This document shows positions 1 to 11,055 of a stretch of 64,000 bases of DNA, piece after piece. Within the stretch, counting starts at the first letter, position 1; each line of letters opens with the position of its first letter. This stretch comes from an uncultured Pelagibacteraceae bacterium. Lineage in GTDB: Bacteria > Pseudomonadota > Alphaproteobacteria > Pelagibacterales > Pelagibacteraceae. The position numbers were made by a program, and so were the translations under genes. The stretch covers positions 22,279 through 86,278 of the forward strand of contig CACIOP010000005.1 of NCBI GenBank assembly GCA_902588315.1, read 5' to 3'. The notes under the pieces were generated by a model. The model did not search any database and was not told the origin of the DNA. It was given only the letters and a program-made list of their open reading frames with translations.

Positions 1-1914
1 ATTTTGGGTTTTCAAGGAGGTTTTGTTTCAGATGTATTTTTTCAATCAATAGGCCTAGTTTCGTATCTCTTCTCATTTACTTTGATTGTAACTGGTATCA
101 ACATTATTAGAAGTAAAGAATTTTTTTTAATAATTGAAAATATATTCTTTGCAATAATTTATTGTATTTTTGGAACTTTATTTTTTGCACATTATTATTC
201 AGAAGCGTTTACTCTGTATATAAATGGCAATGGTGGCTTTATAGGTGCTTATTTAAATCAAACATTTTTAAATTCAATAATTTTAATTAATGAGTTAACA
301 TTTTATTACTTATTAATTTTTTTAATTATTTTTTTATTTTTGATCAGTATTAATTTTCATCCAAAAAAATTTTATGAATTAATTAAAAATATAAATCAAG
401 TTTTTACAAAAAAAGAAAAGAGAAATTATACTGATAAAAGTGAAGTAATCAGTGAATACATCCCTCAAGAAGAAATAAAAAATCTTATTCAAGAGGATTT
501 GCCTTTTATAAAGGCTGAGACTAAAAGTAAAAATATAAATAAATTTAAATTACCAGACTTAGATTTATTGAAAATACCTTCTAAAAAAGAGAGGGAAAAT
601 CTTGAAAAAAGTGAAACACAAGATCCTGAATTTTTAGAAAAAATTCTAAAAGATTTTGGTGTTAATGGCAATATCAAGAAAGTAAGCCATGGACCTGTAG
701 TAACTTTAAATGAATTTGAACCAGCTGCAGGTGTTAAGGTATCAAAAGTAATTAATTTATCTGATGACATTGCAAGAAATACCAGTTCAGAGTCTGCAAG
801 AATAGCTACAATACCTGGAAGCAATACTGTCGGCATTGAACTGCCAAACAATGTTAGAGAAAATGTTTATTTAAGTGAAATTTTAAACAACCCTGATTTC
901 AAAAAAAGAGACATCAAATTGCCGATCGCATTAGGAAAAAGTATTTCAGGGAAACCTATAGTCGGGGACTTATCCTCAATGCCCCATTTACTTATTGCTG
1001 GTACAACAGGGTCAGGTAAATCAGTCTGCATCAATACAATTATTTTGTCTCTTCTCTACCGACATGCTCCAGAAAAATGTAAATTTATTTTGATAGATCC
1101 AAAAATGCTTGAACTTTCAACATATGAAGGAATTCCACATTTGTTGTGCCCTGTAATAACAGAAGCGAAGAAAGCTGCTTCCGTTCTTGGTTGGGTGGTT
1201 AAGGAAATGGAGAGCAGATATAGACTTATGACTAAAGAAGGAGTTAGAAACATCGATAGCTATAATACAAAACACAAACTTCCAATGCCCTATATAGTTG
1301 TTGTTGTTGATGAAATGTCAGATTTAATGTTGGTAGCGGGTAAAGAAATTGAAAACTATATCCAAAAATTATCACAAATGGCAAGAGCGGCAGGAATTCA
1401 TATCATTATGGCTACTCAAAGACCTAGTGTTGATGTAATTACTGGAACAATTAAAGCAAATTTTCCAACAAGGATATCATTTCAAGTTACCTCAAAAATA
1501 GATAGTAGAACAATTTTGGGTGAGCAAGGAGCAGAACAATTATTAGGAAAAGGAGATATGTTATATATGTCTTCTGCTAATCGTATAGTAAGAATTCATG
1601 CTCCTTTCGTTTCAGATGGTGAAATTGAACAAATTAATAATTTTTTAAGATCACAGTCTGAGCCTGATTATGTTGATGAAATTTTAAACTTTGCAGATGA
1701 AAAGGAGATGAGTGATAACCAAGATCTAGGTGATAAAGACGAACTCTATCAACAAGCTTTAGAAATTGTAAGATCAGAAGGAAAGGCTTCCACCTCTTTT
1801 TTACAAAGAAAACTCCAAATTGGTTACAACAGAGCTGCAAGAATAATTGATATGATGGAAGCAGATGGAATTGTTAGCAAGGCCAATCACGTTGGTAAAA
1901 GAGATGTTCTGTGA
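1..1914 (+). CDS. ftsK: DNA translocase FtsK (5' end continues beyond the window)
   Basis: N-terminal TM segments, Walker A 'LIAGTTGSGKSVCIN', 'VVVVDEMSDLM', C-terminal gamma winged helix 'ASTSFLQRKLQIGYNRAARIIDMMEADGIV'. Confidence 0.95.
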   Translation: MLGFQGGFVSDVFFQSIGLVSYLFSFTLIVTGINIIRSKEFFLIIENIFFAIIYCIFGTLFFAHYYSEAFTLYINGNGGFIGAYLNQTFLNSIILINELTFYYLLIFLIIFLFLISINFHPKKFYELIKNINQVFTKKEKRNYTDKSEVISEYIPQEEIKNLIQEDLPFIKAETKSKNINKFKLPDLDLLKIPSKKERENLEKSETQDPEFLEKILKDFGVNGNIKKVSHGPVVTLNEFEPAAGVKVSKVINLSDDIARNTSSESARIATIPGSNTVGIELPNNVRENVYLSEILNNPDFKKRDIKLPIALGKSISGKPIVGDLSSMPHLLIAGTTGSGKSVCINTIILSLLYRHAPEKCKFILIDPKMLELSTYEGIPHLLCPVITEAKKAASVLGWVVKEMESRYRLMTKEGVRNIDSYNTKHKLPMPYIVVVVDEMSDLMLVAGKEIENYIQKLSQMARAAGIHIIMATQRPSVDVITGTIKANFPTRISFQVTSKIDSRTILGEQGAEQLLGKGDMLYMSSANRIVRIHAPFVSDGEIEQINNFLRSQSEPDYVDEILNFADEKEMSDNQDLGDKDELYQQALEIVRSEGKASTSFLQRKLQIGYNRAARIIDMMEADGIVSKANHVGKRDVL

Positions 1915-2462
1915 TGTTAAAATTATATTTAGTAATAATCTTCTTTGTTTTAACGTTTAATTCAAATGCAGAAATAAAAGAGAAAATTATTCAAAACCTT
2001 AAGAATATAAAAAATTTAGATTTTAAATTTGAACAAAATGTTAATGGTAAAATAGAGAATGGTAATTGTACGATAGAATATCCAAAAAAAATATTTTGTG
2101 AATATGCGAGAAGTAACAATAAAATTTTAGTTTCGAATGGAAAATCTTTAGTTGTTAAAACTATTTCTAGTTATTATCGGTATCCTTTAAAAAAAACCCC
2201 GTTGAATGTTATTTTGGATAAAAATATTCTAATCAAAAAAATTGAATCTTTAAAAGAAATAAAAATAGATAATAATCTTATTAAATTTACAATTTTAGAA
2301 AATAATAACGAAATAAATATATTTTTTGATAAACAAACGTATGATTTAATTGGTTGGCAAAATACAGACATGTATCAAAATTTTAATATTACCTTCCTTT
2401 CATCTATTAGAAAAAATAGGGTGCTGTCTAAGAATTTATTTAATATACCTGCTCAAAATTAA
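1911..2462 (+). CDS. lolA: outer-membrane lipoprotein carrier protein LolA family
   Basis: Signal peptide, 'FKFEQNVNGKIENGNCTIEYPKKIFCEY' LolA-like pattern, directly follows ftsK as in other Proteobacteria. Confidence 0.8.
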   Translation: MMLKLYLVIIFFVLTFNSNAEIKEKIIQNLKNIKNLDFKFEQNVNGKIENGNCTIEYPKKIFCEYARSNNKILVSNGKSLVVKTISSYYRYPLKKTPLNVILDKNILIKKIESLKEIKIDNNLIKFTILENNNEINIFFDKQTYDLIGWQNTDMYQNFNITFLSSIRKNRVLSKNLFNIPAQN

Positions 2463-2962
2463 ATATTTAATATTTCAGTTTTAAATATTTTCATGCCTCT
2501 TGAAATATAATTACTTAAAGCATTTTTATGATCTAAAGAACAAGTATGTACCCAAACTCGTTTGGTATTGTTTACAAAAGATTTTTTAATGGCTTCTGAC
2601 AATAAAAAGGATCCTAATTTTTTATTTTGATATTCTTCTAAAATTCCAAAATATGCAATTTCTGTTTCACTATTTTCTGAATGAAAAATTAATTCAAAAA
2701 ATCCTACTAATTCATCCTTATTTTTTAAAACATAGGAATTAACATTTTTAGAGGAAACATAATTAATCCATTTTTCTTCTGACCAAGTAAGTCTATCTAC
2801 CCACTTATGTTTTTTACCAATATTTTTATAAAAAAATTTATTTAGTTGAAAATTAATTGGATTTATTAAACTTAAAGAATAATCTTCAGAGGGTTTGTTT
2901 CCTTCGTTAAGATCTTGAAGTGAGTTAATTTCTAAGTAATTTCTTTTAACTTCTTCTGTCAC
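2459..2962 (-). CDS. GNAT family N-acetyltransferase
   Basis: 'EIAYFGILEEYQNKKLGSFLLSEAIKKSF' acetyl-CoA binding motif. Confidence 0.8.
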   Translation of the reverse strand: MTEEVKRNYLEINSLQDLNEGNKPSEDYSLSLINPINFQLNKFFYKNIGKKHKWVDRLTWSEEKWINYVSSKNVNSYVLKNKDELVGFFELIFHSENSETEIAYFGILEEYQNKKLGSFLLSEAIKKSFVNNTKRVWVHTCSLDHKNALSNYISRGMKIFKTEILNI

Positions 2963-3324
2963 TCCACCATTTTCCCCACTCGTTCACCTCCAAATAAATG
3001 AAAATGTAAATGAGGCACTTCTTGACCACCGTGATCACTAATGTTTGCTAAAGCTCTATAGCCTTTGCCTACCTCTGTTGAAATACCTAGCGTTTTAGCA
3101 ACTATATTAATACCTTTTAACAAACCAACCATTTCCTCAGAAGAAGCATTTAAACTAAAATCATCTAGATCAACATATTTTCCTTTAGGGATTACTAGTG
3201 CATGAATTTTTTTCTGAGGATTAATGTCATGAAATGATAAAACAAAATCGTCCTCATATATTTTATTACAAGGGATCTCTCCGCGTAAAATTTTTGCAAA
3301 AATGTTATTATCGTCGTAACTCAT
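2959..3324 (-). CDS. HIT family protein (HinT-like)
   Basis: 'FAKILRGEIPCNKIYEDD' and the histidine triad 'HLHFHLFGG'. Confidence 0.92.
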   Translation of the reverse strand: MSYDDNNIFAKILRGEIPCNKIYEDDFVLSFHDINPQKKIHALVIPKGKYVDLDDFSLNASSEEMVGLLKGINIVAKTLGISTEVGKGYRALANISDHGGQEVPHLHFHLFGGERVGKMVE

Positions 3325-3593
3325 TTTTTTCTTTTTTCTAGCTCTGACATGACCTCTTCAATTTTTACATCATTAGCCTCTAAATACATTAGCAAATGGT
3401 AAAATACATCTGCAGCTTCATGAATTTTATTAGAATTTTTTTCTACAGCTTCAATTAATTCATCAACTTCTTCTAAAACTTTTGCTTTACTTAATGATTT
3501 ATCTGTAAGCAACTTATTAGTATAAGAACCTTCAACAGGCAAAGATTTTCTCTCTCGTGCAAGTTTAATTAAGTTTTCTAATGTGTTAAGCAT
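3321..3593 (-). CDS. hisE: phosphoribosyl-ATP pyrophosphatase
   Basis: 'KVLEEVDELIEA...EAADVFYHLLMYLEA' MazG-like fold; his cluster context. Confidence 0.92.
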   Translation of the reverse strand: MLNTLENLIKLARERKSLPVEGSYTNKLLTDKSLSKAKVLEEVDELIEAVEKNSNKIHEAADVFYHLLMYLEANDVKIEEVMSELEKRKK

Positions 3594-3594
3594 A

Positions 3595-4350
3595 TTAAAT
3601 TCTAACAGGAATTCCTTTTGAATCCAAATACTCCTTAGCTTCTTTTACAGAATGTTTGCCATAGTGAAATATTGATGCTGCTAAAACTGCGCTTGCATTT
3701 CCTAATTTGATTCCATCTACTAAATGATCTAGATTTCCTACTCCGCCTGAAGCAATAACTGGAATATTTACCGTAGAAGATATCTTAGACATAAGTTCTA
3801 TATCATAACCAACTTGAGTACCATCCCGATCCATAGAAGTAACTAGAAGCTCGCCTGCTCCACTATCTTCCATTTTTTTTGCAAATTCTATGACATCAAT
3901 TCCAGTATTATTTCTTCCACCATGAGTAAATATTTCCCATTTGTCCACATTTTTTTTAGCATCTATCGCAACCACAATGCATTGTGACCCAAATTTTTTT
4001 GAACTTTGTTCAACTACTTCCGGATTTTGAACTGCAGCAGTATTGATTGATACTTTGTCTGCACCACAGTTCAGTAGTTTGCTGATGTCATCAACACTTC
4101 TAACACCACCTCCAACTGTCAGAGGAACAAAACATTTCTTCGATGTTTTCTCTACTACATCGTAAATAGTATCTCTATTTTCATTTGATGCAGTTATGTC
4201 TAAAAAACAAATTTCGTCTGCACCGCCGTCTGAGTAAATTTCAGCTTGTTCAACAGGATCACCTGCATCCTGCAGATCAACAAAGTTAATTCCTTTTACA
4301 ACACGGCCGTTTTTCACGTCTAAACAAGGTATTATTCTATTTTTAAGCAT
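3595..4350 (-). CDS. hisF: imidazole glycerol phosphate synthase subunit HisF
   Basis: '[23 protein letters not shown]', '[11 protein letters not shown]', '[10 protein letters not shown]'. Confidence 0.97.
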   Translation of the reverse strand: MLKNRIIPCLDVKNGRVVKGINFVDLQDAGDPVEQAEIYSDGGADEICFLDITASNENRDTIYDVVEKTSKKCFVPLTVGGGVRSVDDISKLLNCGADKVSINTAAVQNPEVVEQSSKKFGSQCIVVAIDAKKNVDKWEIFTHGGRNNTGIDVIEFAKKMEDSGAGELLVTSMDRDGTQVGYDIELMSKISSTVNIPVIASGGVGNLDHLVDGIKLGNASAVLAASIFHYGKHSVKEAKEYLDSKGIPVRI

Positions 4351-5068
4351 CTAATTCCTTAGCTAATTCATCTAATTTGATATCACCATCATAGATGGCT
4401 TTCCCTACTATGATACCTTCGATATTCTTATTATTAAATTCTTTAGCTTTTTTAATATCATCTATTGATGAAACTCCACCCGATATAATTACTGGGCAAT
4501 TGGATGTATTAGCAATCTTTGCTGTCTCTTCAAAATTAGGACTTTGCTTCATTCCATCTCTATTAATATCGGTATAAATCAACCTACTTGCACCATAATC
4601 ATTAACTTCTTTCAAATAATCTAGAGTTAATTGGTTTGAATTTTCTTTCCAACCAGAAACAGACAAATAACCATCTTTAGCATCTAAACCTAAGGCAATT
4701 TGATTTGGAAATTTTTCACAAGCTGCTTTTAAAAAATTTTTATCTTTAATAGCCGCACTACCCAAAATAACTTTTTCAACACCAGCATCAGTATACTTTT
4801 GTATACTTTCAAAATTTCTTACTCCTCCACCAATTTCTATTTTAAGATCAAATTTAGTAACTATTTCTCCAATAATGTCCAAATTTACTGTTTTACCAGT
4901 TAATGCTCCATCCAAATCAACTATGTGCAAGTTTTTAAAACCATGATCTTTGTATTTATCTGCTTGTTCAATTGGGGACATTTCATATTCAGTTTTATTG
5001 TCAAAGTCTCCTTTAACTAACCTCACACATTTTTTATCTTTAATATCTATAGCTGGGAATATTTTCAT
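4343..5068 (-). CDS. hisA: phosphoribosylformimino-5-aminoimidazole carboxamide ribotide isomerase
   Basis: '[19 protein letters not shown]', 'IEIGGGVRN', '[11 protein letters not shown]'. Confidence 0.97.
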   Translation of the reverse strand: MKIFPAIDIKDKKCVRLVKGDFDNKTEYEMSPIEQADKYKDHGFKNLHIVDLDGALTGKTVNLDIIGEIVTKFDLKIEIGGGVRNFESIQKYTDAGVEKVILGSAAIKDKNFLKAACEKFPNQIALGLDAKDGYLSVSGWKENSNQLTLDYLKEVNDYGASRLIYTDINRDGMKQSPNFEETAKIANTSNCPVIISGGVSSIDDIKKAKEFNNKNIEGIIVGKAIYDGDIKLDELAKELDA

Positions 5069-5695
5069 TTACAAATTTATAAAATTATCAATTATTTTAA
5101 GTCCAATTTTATCACTTTTCTCAGGGTGAAATTGTGTTCCAAAAATATTTTCTTTTTCAATAGAGCAAACAATATTTGATGAATAATCAGTCGTTGCTGA
5201 TATTACATTTTTATCTTCTGGTAAAAATTCATAACTGTGAACAAAATACATGTGAGAATTATTTTCTATACCTTTAAAAATTTTACTGTCCTTAACAATA
5301 CTAATTTCATTCCAACCAATGTGAGGGAGTTTATATTTTCCATTTTGATTATCTATTTTTGATACTTTTCCAGAAATCCAACCAAGACCCTTGGTTTCTA
5401 TTTCCTCATAGCCGACGTCCGCAAACATTTGAAGTCCTACGCAAATTCCAAGAAGTGGTTTTTTTTTGTTAATTGCAAATTCACTTAATGTATCAACTAA
5501 ACCACTGATATTGTTAAGTGCATCGATACAACTCTTAAACGAACCCTGCCCTGGTAATACAACTTTATCTGAAGATTTAATCTTATTTAAATCTGAAGTT
5601 ACCTCTATATTTACCTTATCTTTAGCAACCTCTTTAAAAGAATTTATCACCGAGCTTATATTGCCCGAATTATAATCAACAATTGTGACTTTCAT
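5069..5695 (-). CDS. hisH: imidazole glycerol phosphate synthase glutaminase subunit HisH
   Basis: 'VDYNSGNISSV', 'PLLGICVGLQMF' nucleophile elbow, 'GTQFHPEKS'. Confidence 0.97.
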   Translation of the reverse strand: MKVTIVDYNSGNISSVINSFKEVAKDKVNIEVTSDLNKIKSSDKVVLPGQGSFKSCIDALNNISGLVDTLSEFAINKKKPLLGICVGLQMFADVGYEEIETKGLGWISGKVSKIDNQNGKYKLPHIGWNEISIVKDSKIFKGIENNSHMYFVHSYEFLPEDKNVISATTDYSSNIVCSIEKENIFGTQFHPEKSDKIGLKIIDNFINL

Positions 5696-5700
5696 TAAAC

Positions 5701-6291
5701 TTATAATGAGCCTTTAGTGGATGGAATGCTCTTTTTGTTTCTTGGATCCATCTCTAATGCAGCTCTTAATGATCTTGCTAAAGCTTTATAACAAGACTCA
5801 ATAATGTGGTGGCTATTGTCCCCATAAATATTTTCTATGTGCATTGTAATGCCTGCAGATTGAGAAAATGCTTGGAACCATTCTTTAAATAACTCTGTGT
5901 CCATCTCCCCAAGTTTTTCAACTTTCAATTTTACTTTCCAAATCAGATAAGGTCTGTTTGAAACATCGATAGCGACCCTTGTTAATGTTTCATCCATTGG
6001 AATAACTGTGTGAGCATATCTTTTTATTCCCACAAATTTTTTAGCAGCTTTTTTTAAAGCTTCACCAATGGCAATTCCTGTATCTTCAGTTGTATGATGA
6101 AGATCAATGTGAGTATCTCCTTTTGCTTTAACTTTTAAATCAATTAGTGAATGCTTTGATAATTGTTCAAGCATGTGGTCTAGAAAACCTATGCCAGTGT
6201 CAATTTGGTATTTACCTTTGCCGTCAATATTAACTTCAACATTGATGCTGGTTTCTTTTGTTTTTCGAGATACTTTTCCTTTTCTAGCCAT
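5701..6291 (-). CDS. hisB: imidazoleglycerol-phosphate dehydratase
   Basis: '[15 protein letters not shown]', '[12 protein letters not shown]', '[18 protein letters not shown]'. Confidence 0.97.
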   Translation of the reverse strand: MARKGKVSRKTKETSINVEVNIDGKGKYQIDTGIGFLDHMLEQLSKHSLIDLKVKAKGDTHIDLHHTTEDTGIAIGEALKKAAKKFVGIKRYAHTVIPMDETLTRVAIDVSNRPYLIWKVKLKVEKLGEMDTELFKEWFQAFSQSAGITMHIENIYGDNSHHIIESCYKALARSLRAALEMDPRNKKSIPSTKGSL

Positions 6292-6380
6292 ATATTTTTA
6301 ATGGTATACATACATAATCCAACTATATCAATATCAGTCTAAACACTTGAAGTATCAAAAATAGTTACCATTTATTAGGT

Positions 6381-6896
6381 ATGACAACAATTGTACTAGT
6401 TAGAAAAAATAATGAAGTCGTAGTTGCTGGTGATGGACAAGTCAGTATGGGAAATACTGTTGTCAAAAGTACAGCTTCAAAGGTCAGAAAGATTGAAAAA
6501 AGAGATGTGGTTGCTGGATTTGCAGGATCAACTGCTGATGCATTAACTTTATTTGAGAGATTAGAAGGTAAATTGGAAAAACATGCGGGAAATTTATCCA
6601 GAGCTGCTGTTGAATTAGCAAAAGATTGGAGAACAGATAAATACTTAAGAAGATTAGAGGCATTGATGGCTGTTGGAGATAAAAATAATAGTTATATTAT
6701 TTCTGGAACTGGGGATGTCTTAGAGCCTGAAGGAGATGTGATTGGAATAGGCTCAGGTGGTAATTACGCTTTAGCTGCAGGAAAAGTTTTAATTGAAGGT
6801 AATATGTCTGCTGAGGAAGTCGCCAAAAAAGCAATTAAGGTAGCAGCTGATATCTGTGTTTTCACAAATGATAATGTAAGAATAGAAAAAATTTAA
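6381..6896 (+). CDS. hslV: ATP-dependent protease peptidase subunit HslV
   Basis: '[27 protein letters not shown]' N-terminal Thr protease; followed by hslU. Confidence 0.97.
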   Translation: MTTIVLVRKNNEVVVAGDGQVSMGNTVVKSTASKVRKIEKRDVVAGFAGSTADALTLFERLEGKLEKHAGNLSRAAVELAKDWRTDKYLRRLEALMAVGDKNNSYIISGTGDVLEPEGDVIGIGSGGNYALAAGKVLIEGNMSAEEVAKKAIKVAADICVFTNDNVRIEKI

Positions 6897-8270
6897 ATGG
6901 ATAAATCAAACGTAACGCAACTGCACCCAAAGGATAAAAGTGAAAAAGAAGAAGCTTCTTTAGTAAGTTCTCTATCTCCAAGAGAAATAGTTTCAGAATT
7001 AGATAGATTCGTTGTTGGACAAAACAAAGCTAAGAGAGCTGTTGCTGTTGCATTAAGAAATAGATGGAGAAGACAAGCTCTTAAGGGTGAAATGAGAAAT
7101 GAAGTTTTACCAAAAAATATTTTAATGATTGGGCCGACAGGAGTTGGTAAAACAGAAATTTCAAGAAGATTATCAAAATTAGCTGAAGCACCTTTTGTTA
7201 AAGTCGAAGCAACAAGATTTACTGAAGTTGGTTATGTAGGAAGAGATGTTGAGCAAATTGTAAGGGACCTGATTGAGATTGCGATTTCAATGGAGAAAGT
7301 AAAAAAACGAAAAGAAGTTTTTGCACAAGCCCAAAAGGCAGCTGAGGAAAAAGTTTTAGACGCTTTGGTTGGAAAAAAAGCAAGTTTGGCAACTAGAGAA
7401 AGTTTTAGGAAAAGATTAAGAAACGGTGATTTAGATGATAATGAAATCGAAATAGCCGTAAGTGACACTGGTTCTGGTGGTGCTTCTTTTGAAATCCCAG
7501 GTATGCCAGGTGCAAATGTTGGCATGATCAACATTGGTGAAATGATTGGCAAATCAATGGGAAATAAAGAAAAAAAGAAAAAAATGACAGTAAAAGAATC
7601 TCATGAAATTTTAATTAATGATGAATCTGACAAACTAATTGAACAAGATAAAATTATTAAAGCTGCAAAACTTTCAACTGAAAATAATGGAATAGTGTTC
7701 TTAGATGAAATTGATAAAATTTCAGCAAGAACTGATAGGGTTGGAGGTGATGTTTCAAGAGAAGGTGTTCAAAGAGATTTATTACCTTTAATTGAAGGAA
7801 CGACTGTCAATACAAAACATGGTCCAATTAAGACTGATCATATCTTATTTATTGCCTCTGGAGCATTTCAGCTTGCAAAACCATCTGATTTACTTCCTGA
7901 GTTACAAGGAAGATTGCCAATTAGGGTTGAGCTTGAGGCTTTAACTAGTGAAGATTTTAAAAGAATATTAAGAGAACCTGATTTTAGTTTAATCAAACAG
8001 TATGTGGCTCTTTTAAAAACTGAGAATGTTGATCTCGAATTTTCAGATGATGGTATAGATGCGATTGCAAATATTGCATCAGAAGTAAATGCTACAATAG
8101 AAAACATTGGAGCAAGAAGATTACATACAATAATAGAAAAAATTTTAGATGATATTAGCTTTACAGCTACGGATCGTTCAGGTGAGAAAATTATAATTGA
8201 TAAGGAATATATTAATAAAAATTTAGACACTCTGGTAAAAGATACAGATCTCTCTAAGTTTATACTTTAA
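6897..8270 (+). CDS. hslU: ATP-dependent protease ATPase subunit HslU
   Basis: '[33 protein letters not shown]', Walker A '[14 protein letters not shown]', 'GRLPIRVEL'. Confidence 0.97.
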   Translation: MDKSNVTQLHPKDKSEKEEASLVSSLSPREIVSELDRFVVGQNKAKRAVAVALRNRWRRQALKGEMRNEVLPKNILMIGPTGVGKTEISRRLSKLAEAPFVKVEATRFTEVGYVGRDVEQIVRDLIEIAISMEKVKKRKEVFAQAQKAAEEKVLDALVGKKASLATRESFRKRLRNGDLDDNEIEIAVSDTGSGGASFEIPGMPGANVGMINIGEMIGKSMGNKEKKKKMTVKESHEILINDESDKLIEQDKIIKAAKLSTENNGIVFLDEIDKISARTDRVGGDVSREGVQRDLLPLIEGTTVNTKHGPIKTDHILFIASGAFQLAKPSDLLPELQGRLPIRVELEALTSEDFKRILREPDFSLIKQYVALLKTENVDLEFSDDGIDAIANIASEVNATIENIGARRLHTIIEKILDDISFTATDRSGEKIIIDKEYINKNLDTLVKDTDLSKFIL

Positions 8271-9124
8271 ATATAGTTCAATTCTATCATTTCTTTTTTA
8301 AAAGCACTTTCTAATTTATTCTTAATTTCGTATGGCAAAGTATTTTTCCAATCTCTTTTTTTTCCATATTTAAAAAAAGTTATTTTTTTTTGATCTTTAT
8401 TGTTGATTGCCTCTGGGAAGCCCTTTTCTTTCTCAAGTTTTTGTAAATTATTAAAATTAGTAGTCAACAACACATTTTCTAATTTTTTGTGATCAATTTT
8501 TATTTTTGAGTTCATAATCTTACTTAAAAACTCCAATACACTCAAAAAAATTTTTTCTGGGTTAAGCACCAAATCTTCATATTTTATTAATAAATATCTA
8601 TTGAATTTTTTAAACTCTTTCCAAGAATTATAATTATCTGACCATGATCCCATATGTGTAAGAACGTTTGTTTCAAATTTATTATAATCTTTAATTCCTT
8701 TTAGATATTTAAAAGAAACCAAGTCTTCAGCTGATTGTTTAAGTGTTGTTTCATAATGATTAGAATAAGATGTAACAACATTTCTGGGGTCTCTCACAAT
8801 ATATATGACACCTAGAGTGTTGTCTAAATTCGTAAAATGATGTCCATTTATAGAACTAAGAGTGCTGTGGGTTTTTATAAATAATAATGATTTTTTATAG
8901 TTTTTATTTATAGACTCCTGAGCTTTAATATAATTTTTAACTACCTCTTTTTCATCTGTAATATCAATACCTAAATTTTTGAATAAATTTATATGAGGAA
9001 AAAATTTAACATATTTTAATTTATCAAAATCAAATAAACCATCTTTTGTAAAAAAATAAGCTGTTAACATTGACCTTAAATAAGTATTTCCACTTTTTGG
9101 ATATGATGCTAGCCATAAAATCAT
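8267..9124 (-). CDS. sulfotransferase domain protein
   Basis: '[17 protein letters not shown]' 5'-PSB loop, '[17 protein letters not shown]' 3'-PB motif. Confidence 0.85.
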   Translation of the reverse strand: MILWLASYPKSGNTYLRSMLTAYFFTKDGLFDFDKLKYVKFFPHINLFKNLGIDITDEKEVVKNYIKAQESINKNYKKSLLFIKTHSTLSSINGHHFTNLDNTLGVIYIVRDPRNVVTSYSNHYETTLKQSAEDLVSFKYLKGIKDYNKFETNVLTHMGSWSDNYNSWKEFKKFNRYLLIKYEDLVLNPEKIFLSVLEFLSKIMNSKIKIDHKKLENVLLTTNFNNLQKLEKEKGFPEAINNKDQKKITFFKYGKKRDWKNTLPYEIKNKLESAFKKEMIELNYI

Positions 9125-9142
9125 AATTTTAAATATAATAAA

Positions 9143-9565
9143 TTATTTTTTTTTATTTTTTTTTTTTACATATATATAAAAAGCACCTGAACCACCATCT
9201 TCTTTGTTCGCATCTGATATCTTGTTTATAAATTTCATTAAATTTTTGTTATTCATGATAAATTCGGGAACTGAATATTTTAATATTCCTAATTCTTTCG
9301 AGACATATGGATCTTTTTCATTATCAGAATGAAGGCCTTTGCCAGTTACAACAATTAATTTACTAATATTTTCTGAATACGCTTTATTTATTAATTCTTC
9401 TATTGCTCTGTTAGCATCATCTAAAGTATAACCATGAAGATCGATTGATTTAGTTCTAAATAATTTCTTTTCTTGATTTTTAAAATCTTTATCTAAAATT
9501 TTTTCTTTACTGTTAATAAATTTGTTCCAATCTTTTCTATCTTTATCTGAAATATTATTGGTCAA
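9143..9565 (-). CDS. Smr/MutS2 C-terminal domain protein
   Basis: 'SIDLHGYTLDDANRAIEELI', 'KLIVVTGKGLHS', 'GGSGAFYIYVKK'. Confidence 0.88.
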   Translation of the reverse strand: MTNNISDKDRKDWNKFINSKEKILDKDFKNQEKKLFRTKSIDLHGYTLDDANRAIEELINKAYSENISKLIVVTGKGLHSDNEKDPYVSKELGILKYSVPEFIMNNKNLMKFINKISDANKEDGGSGAFYIYVKKKNKKK

Positions 9566-10162
9566 TTATGTTAATATATTAACTAACTTCCAGTTTGGAT
9601 TAGTTGATGTAATGTCTCTTGAAAATACCCAAGTATCATAAATTTTTTTTGTTTTTTCTGGATCACCTGATATAATTTTTTTATCTTTATCTCTAATACA
9701 TGTTATAACCTCAGCAATAAAATCTACTGTAACATTTAAAATTTTACCAATATACTTGTGCTCTTTTATTGTTGCCGAATTTACTCCAATGAAAGTAATT
9801 TCTGCAAAATGTCCTCTGGAGGTTCTATCTTTGAGAGCTTGATTAAATTGATTATAGATCTCATCATTTAAAAGCGGTCTACTTGTTGTGATTTTGTTAT
9901 CGTTATCACTAAAATCAGTGATAACTGTCTCATAAGCAATTTTTGCGCCTTTAATAAATTCTTTTTGCGCCTCTTCGTTAAAATTTTCATTTATTTTTTT
10001 GGACTTGTCTTGATTTACAGTTTTTAAAACTTCCTTAAGTTGAGATGATGTTTTACCTTCAAAACCGGTTCGTTTACCCAATATTCCTCTTAGTCTAAGA
10101 AAAATAAACCCTGCAATCATAGCTAATAAAATTATATCTATGTATTCGAAACTATAATTCAT
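9566..10162 (-). CDS. Tim44/TimA-like domain membrane-anchored protein
   Basis: N-terminal TM, 'FEGKTSSQ', 'FIKGAKIAYETVITDFSDND', 'IYDTWVFSRDITSTNPNWKLVNI'. Confidence 0.85.
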   Translation of the reverse strand: MNYSFEYIDIILLAMIAGFIFLRLRGILGKRTGFEGKTSSQLKEVLKTVNQDKSKKINENFNEEAQKEFIKGAKIAYETVITDFSDNDNKITTSRPLLNDEIYNQFNQALKDRTSRGHFAEITFIGVNSATIKEHKYIGKILNVTVDFIAEVITCIRDKDKKIISGDPEKTKKIYDTWVFSRDITSTNPNWKLVNILT

Positions 10163-10220
10163 TAGTTAATAGTAATTACAATGTTGATTAATTTCAACCA
10201 GCAATTTAGATTAGAGACAA

Positions 10221-10649
10221 ATGAACTCAATTTTGTTATTTATAATTTTAGTTCCAATTATAGAGATTTACCTTTTAATTAAAGTTGGCGCTCAAATTGG
10301 AGCGATAACAACTATAATTCTAATTTTTATAACAGCAATTATTGGTGTTTATTATGCTAAATATGAGGGACTTAATACTCTCAAATCAGCTTTTGTAGAA
10401 TTAAGTAAAAATATAACACCTGCATATGAAGTTGTATCTGCTGCAGCTATTGCATTTGGAGCGTTGTTACTAATCGTTCCAGGATTTTTTACTGACTTTT
10501 TGGGTTTTACTATAATTCTTCCAATAACTAGAAAATTTTTATTCAGAAAAATCTTAAAAAACTTCAAATACGACAAACCAAAAAAAAATAATTTTATTGA
10601 TGGAGAATTTGAAGATATAGAAGACGAAAATAATGACAGAAAAATATAA
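10221..10649 (+). CDS. fxsA: FxsA family membrane protein
   Basis: 'PIIEIYLLIKVGAQIGAITTIILIFITAIIGVYYAKYEG', 'LLIVPGFFTDFLGF'. Confidence 0.85.
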   Translation: MNSILLFIILVPIIEIYLLIKVGAQIGAITTIILIFITAIIGVYYAKYEGLNTLKSAFVELSKNITPAYEVVSAAAIAFGALLLIVPGFFTDFLGFTIILPITRKFLFRKILKNFKYDKPKKNNFIDGEFEDIEDENNDRKI

Positions 10650-11055
10650 AATAATAGCTAAGTATATTAAAGATATGTCAAGCGAAACTAGAAATTTAGA
10701 AACCTATTTATTTGTTAAAGAACGTATTAGAGATTATTCACTAACTATAGATATTCAATCTAAAGCATTAAAAAATAAACATGTGGAGGTGGATACCACT
10801 CTTAAATTTGAAGACAAATCCGAAAATGAAAAAAAATCTTATTTTGAAATGACTTTTTCATCAATAGTTAAAATAAATGAAAATATAAACGAAAAAAAAG
10901 AAATACAGAAAATAATTTTAAGTGATGTTCAGGTTGAAATTTATCCAGATTTAGAAAATGCATTTGAAAGTATGCTCAATAATTCTGGCTACCCTGATAT
11001 GAAAATAGAAAAAAAAATAGATTTTGAAAAATTATATAATAATAGATTTAACTAA
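10633..11055 (+). CDS. secB: protein-export chaperone SecB
   Basis: 'YIKDMSSETRN', family-like beta pattern, location between fxsA and dnaQ. Confidence 0.8.
   Translation: MTEKYKIIAKYIKDMSSETRNLETYLFVKERIRDYSLTIDIQSKALKNKHVEVDTTLKFEDKSENEKKSYFEMTFSSIVKINENINEKKEIQKIILSDVQVEIYPDLENAFESMLNNSGYPDMKIEKKIDFEKLYNNRFN

Noticed and set aside
489-851. 120-aa minus-strand ORF in ftsK (and similar shadow ORFs at 1056-1253, 7232-7552, 7868-8230, 20398-20724, 63344-63676)
   Set aside because: All lie opposite well-supported genes and show no protein-family motifs
4790-4815. Tandem GTATACTTTT repeat
   Set aside because: Lies inside hisA coding sequence and encodes conserved residues; no independent function supported
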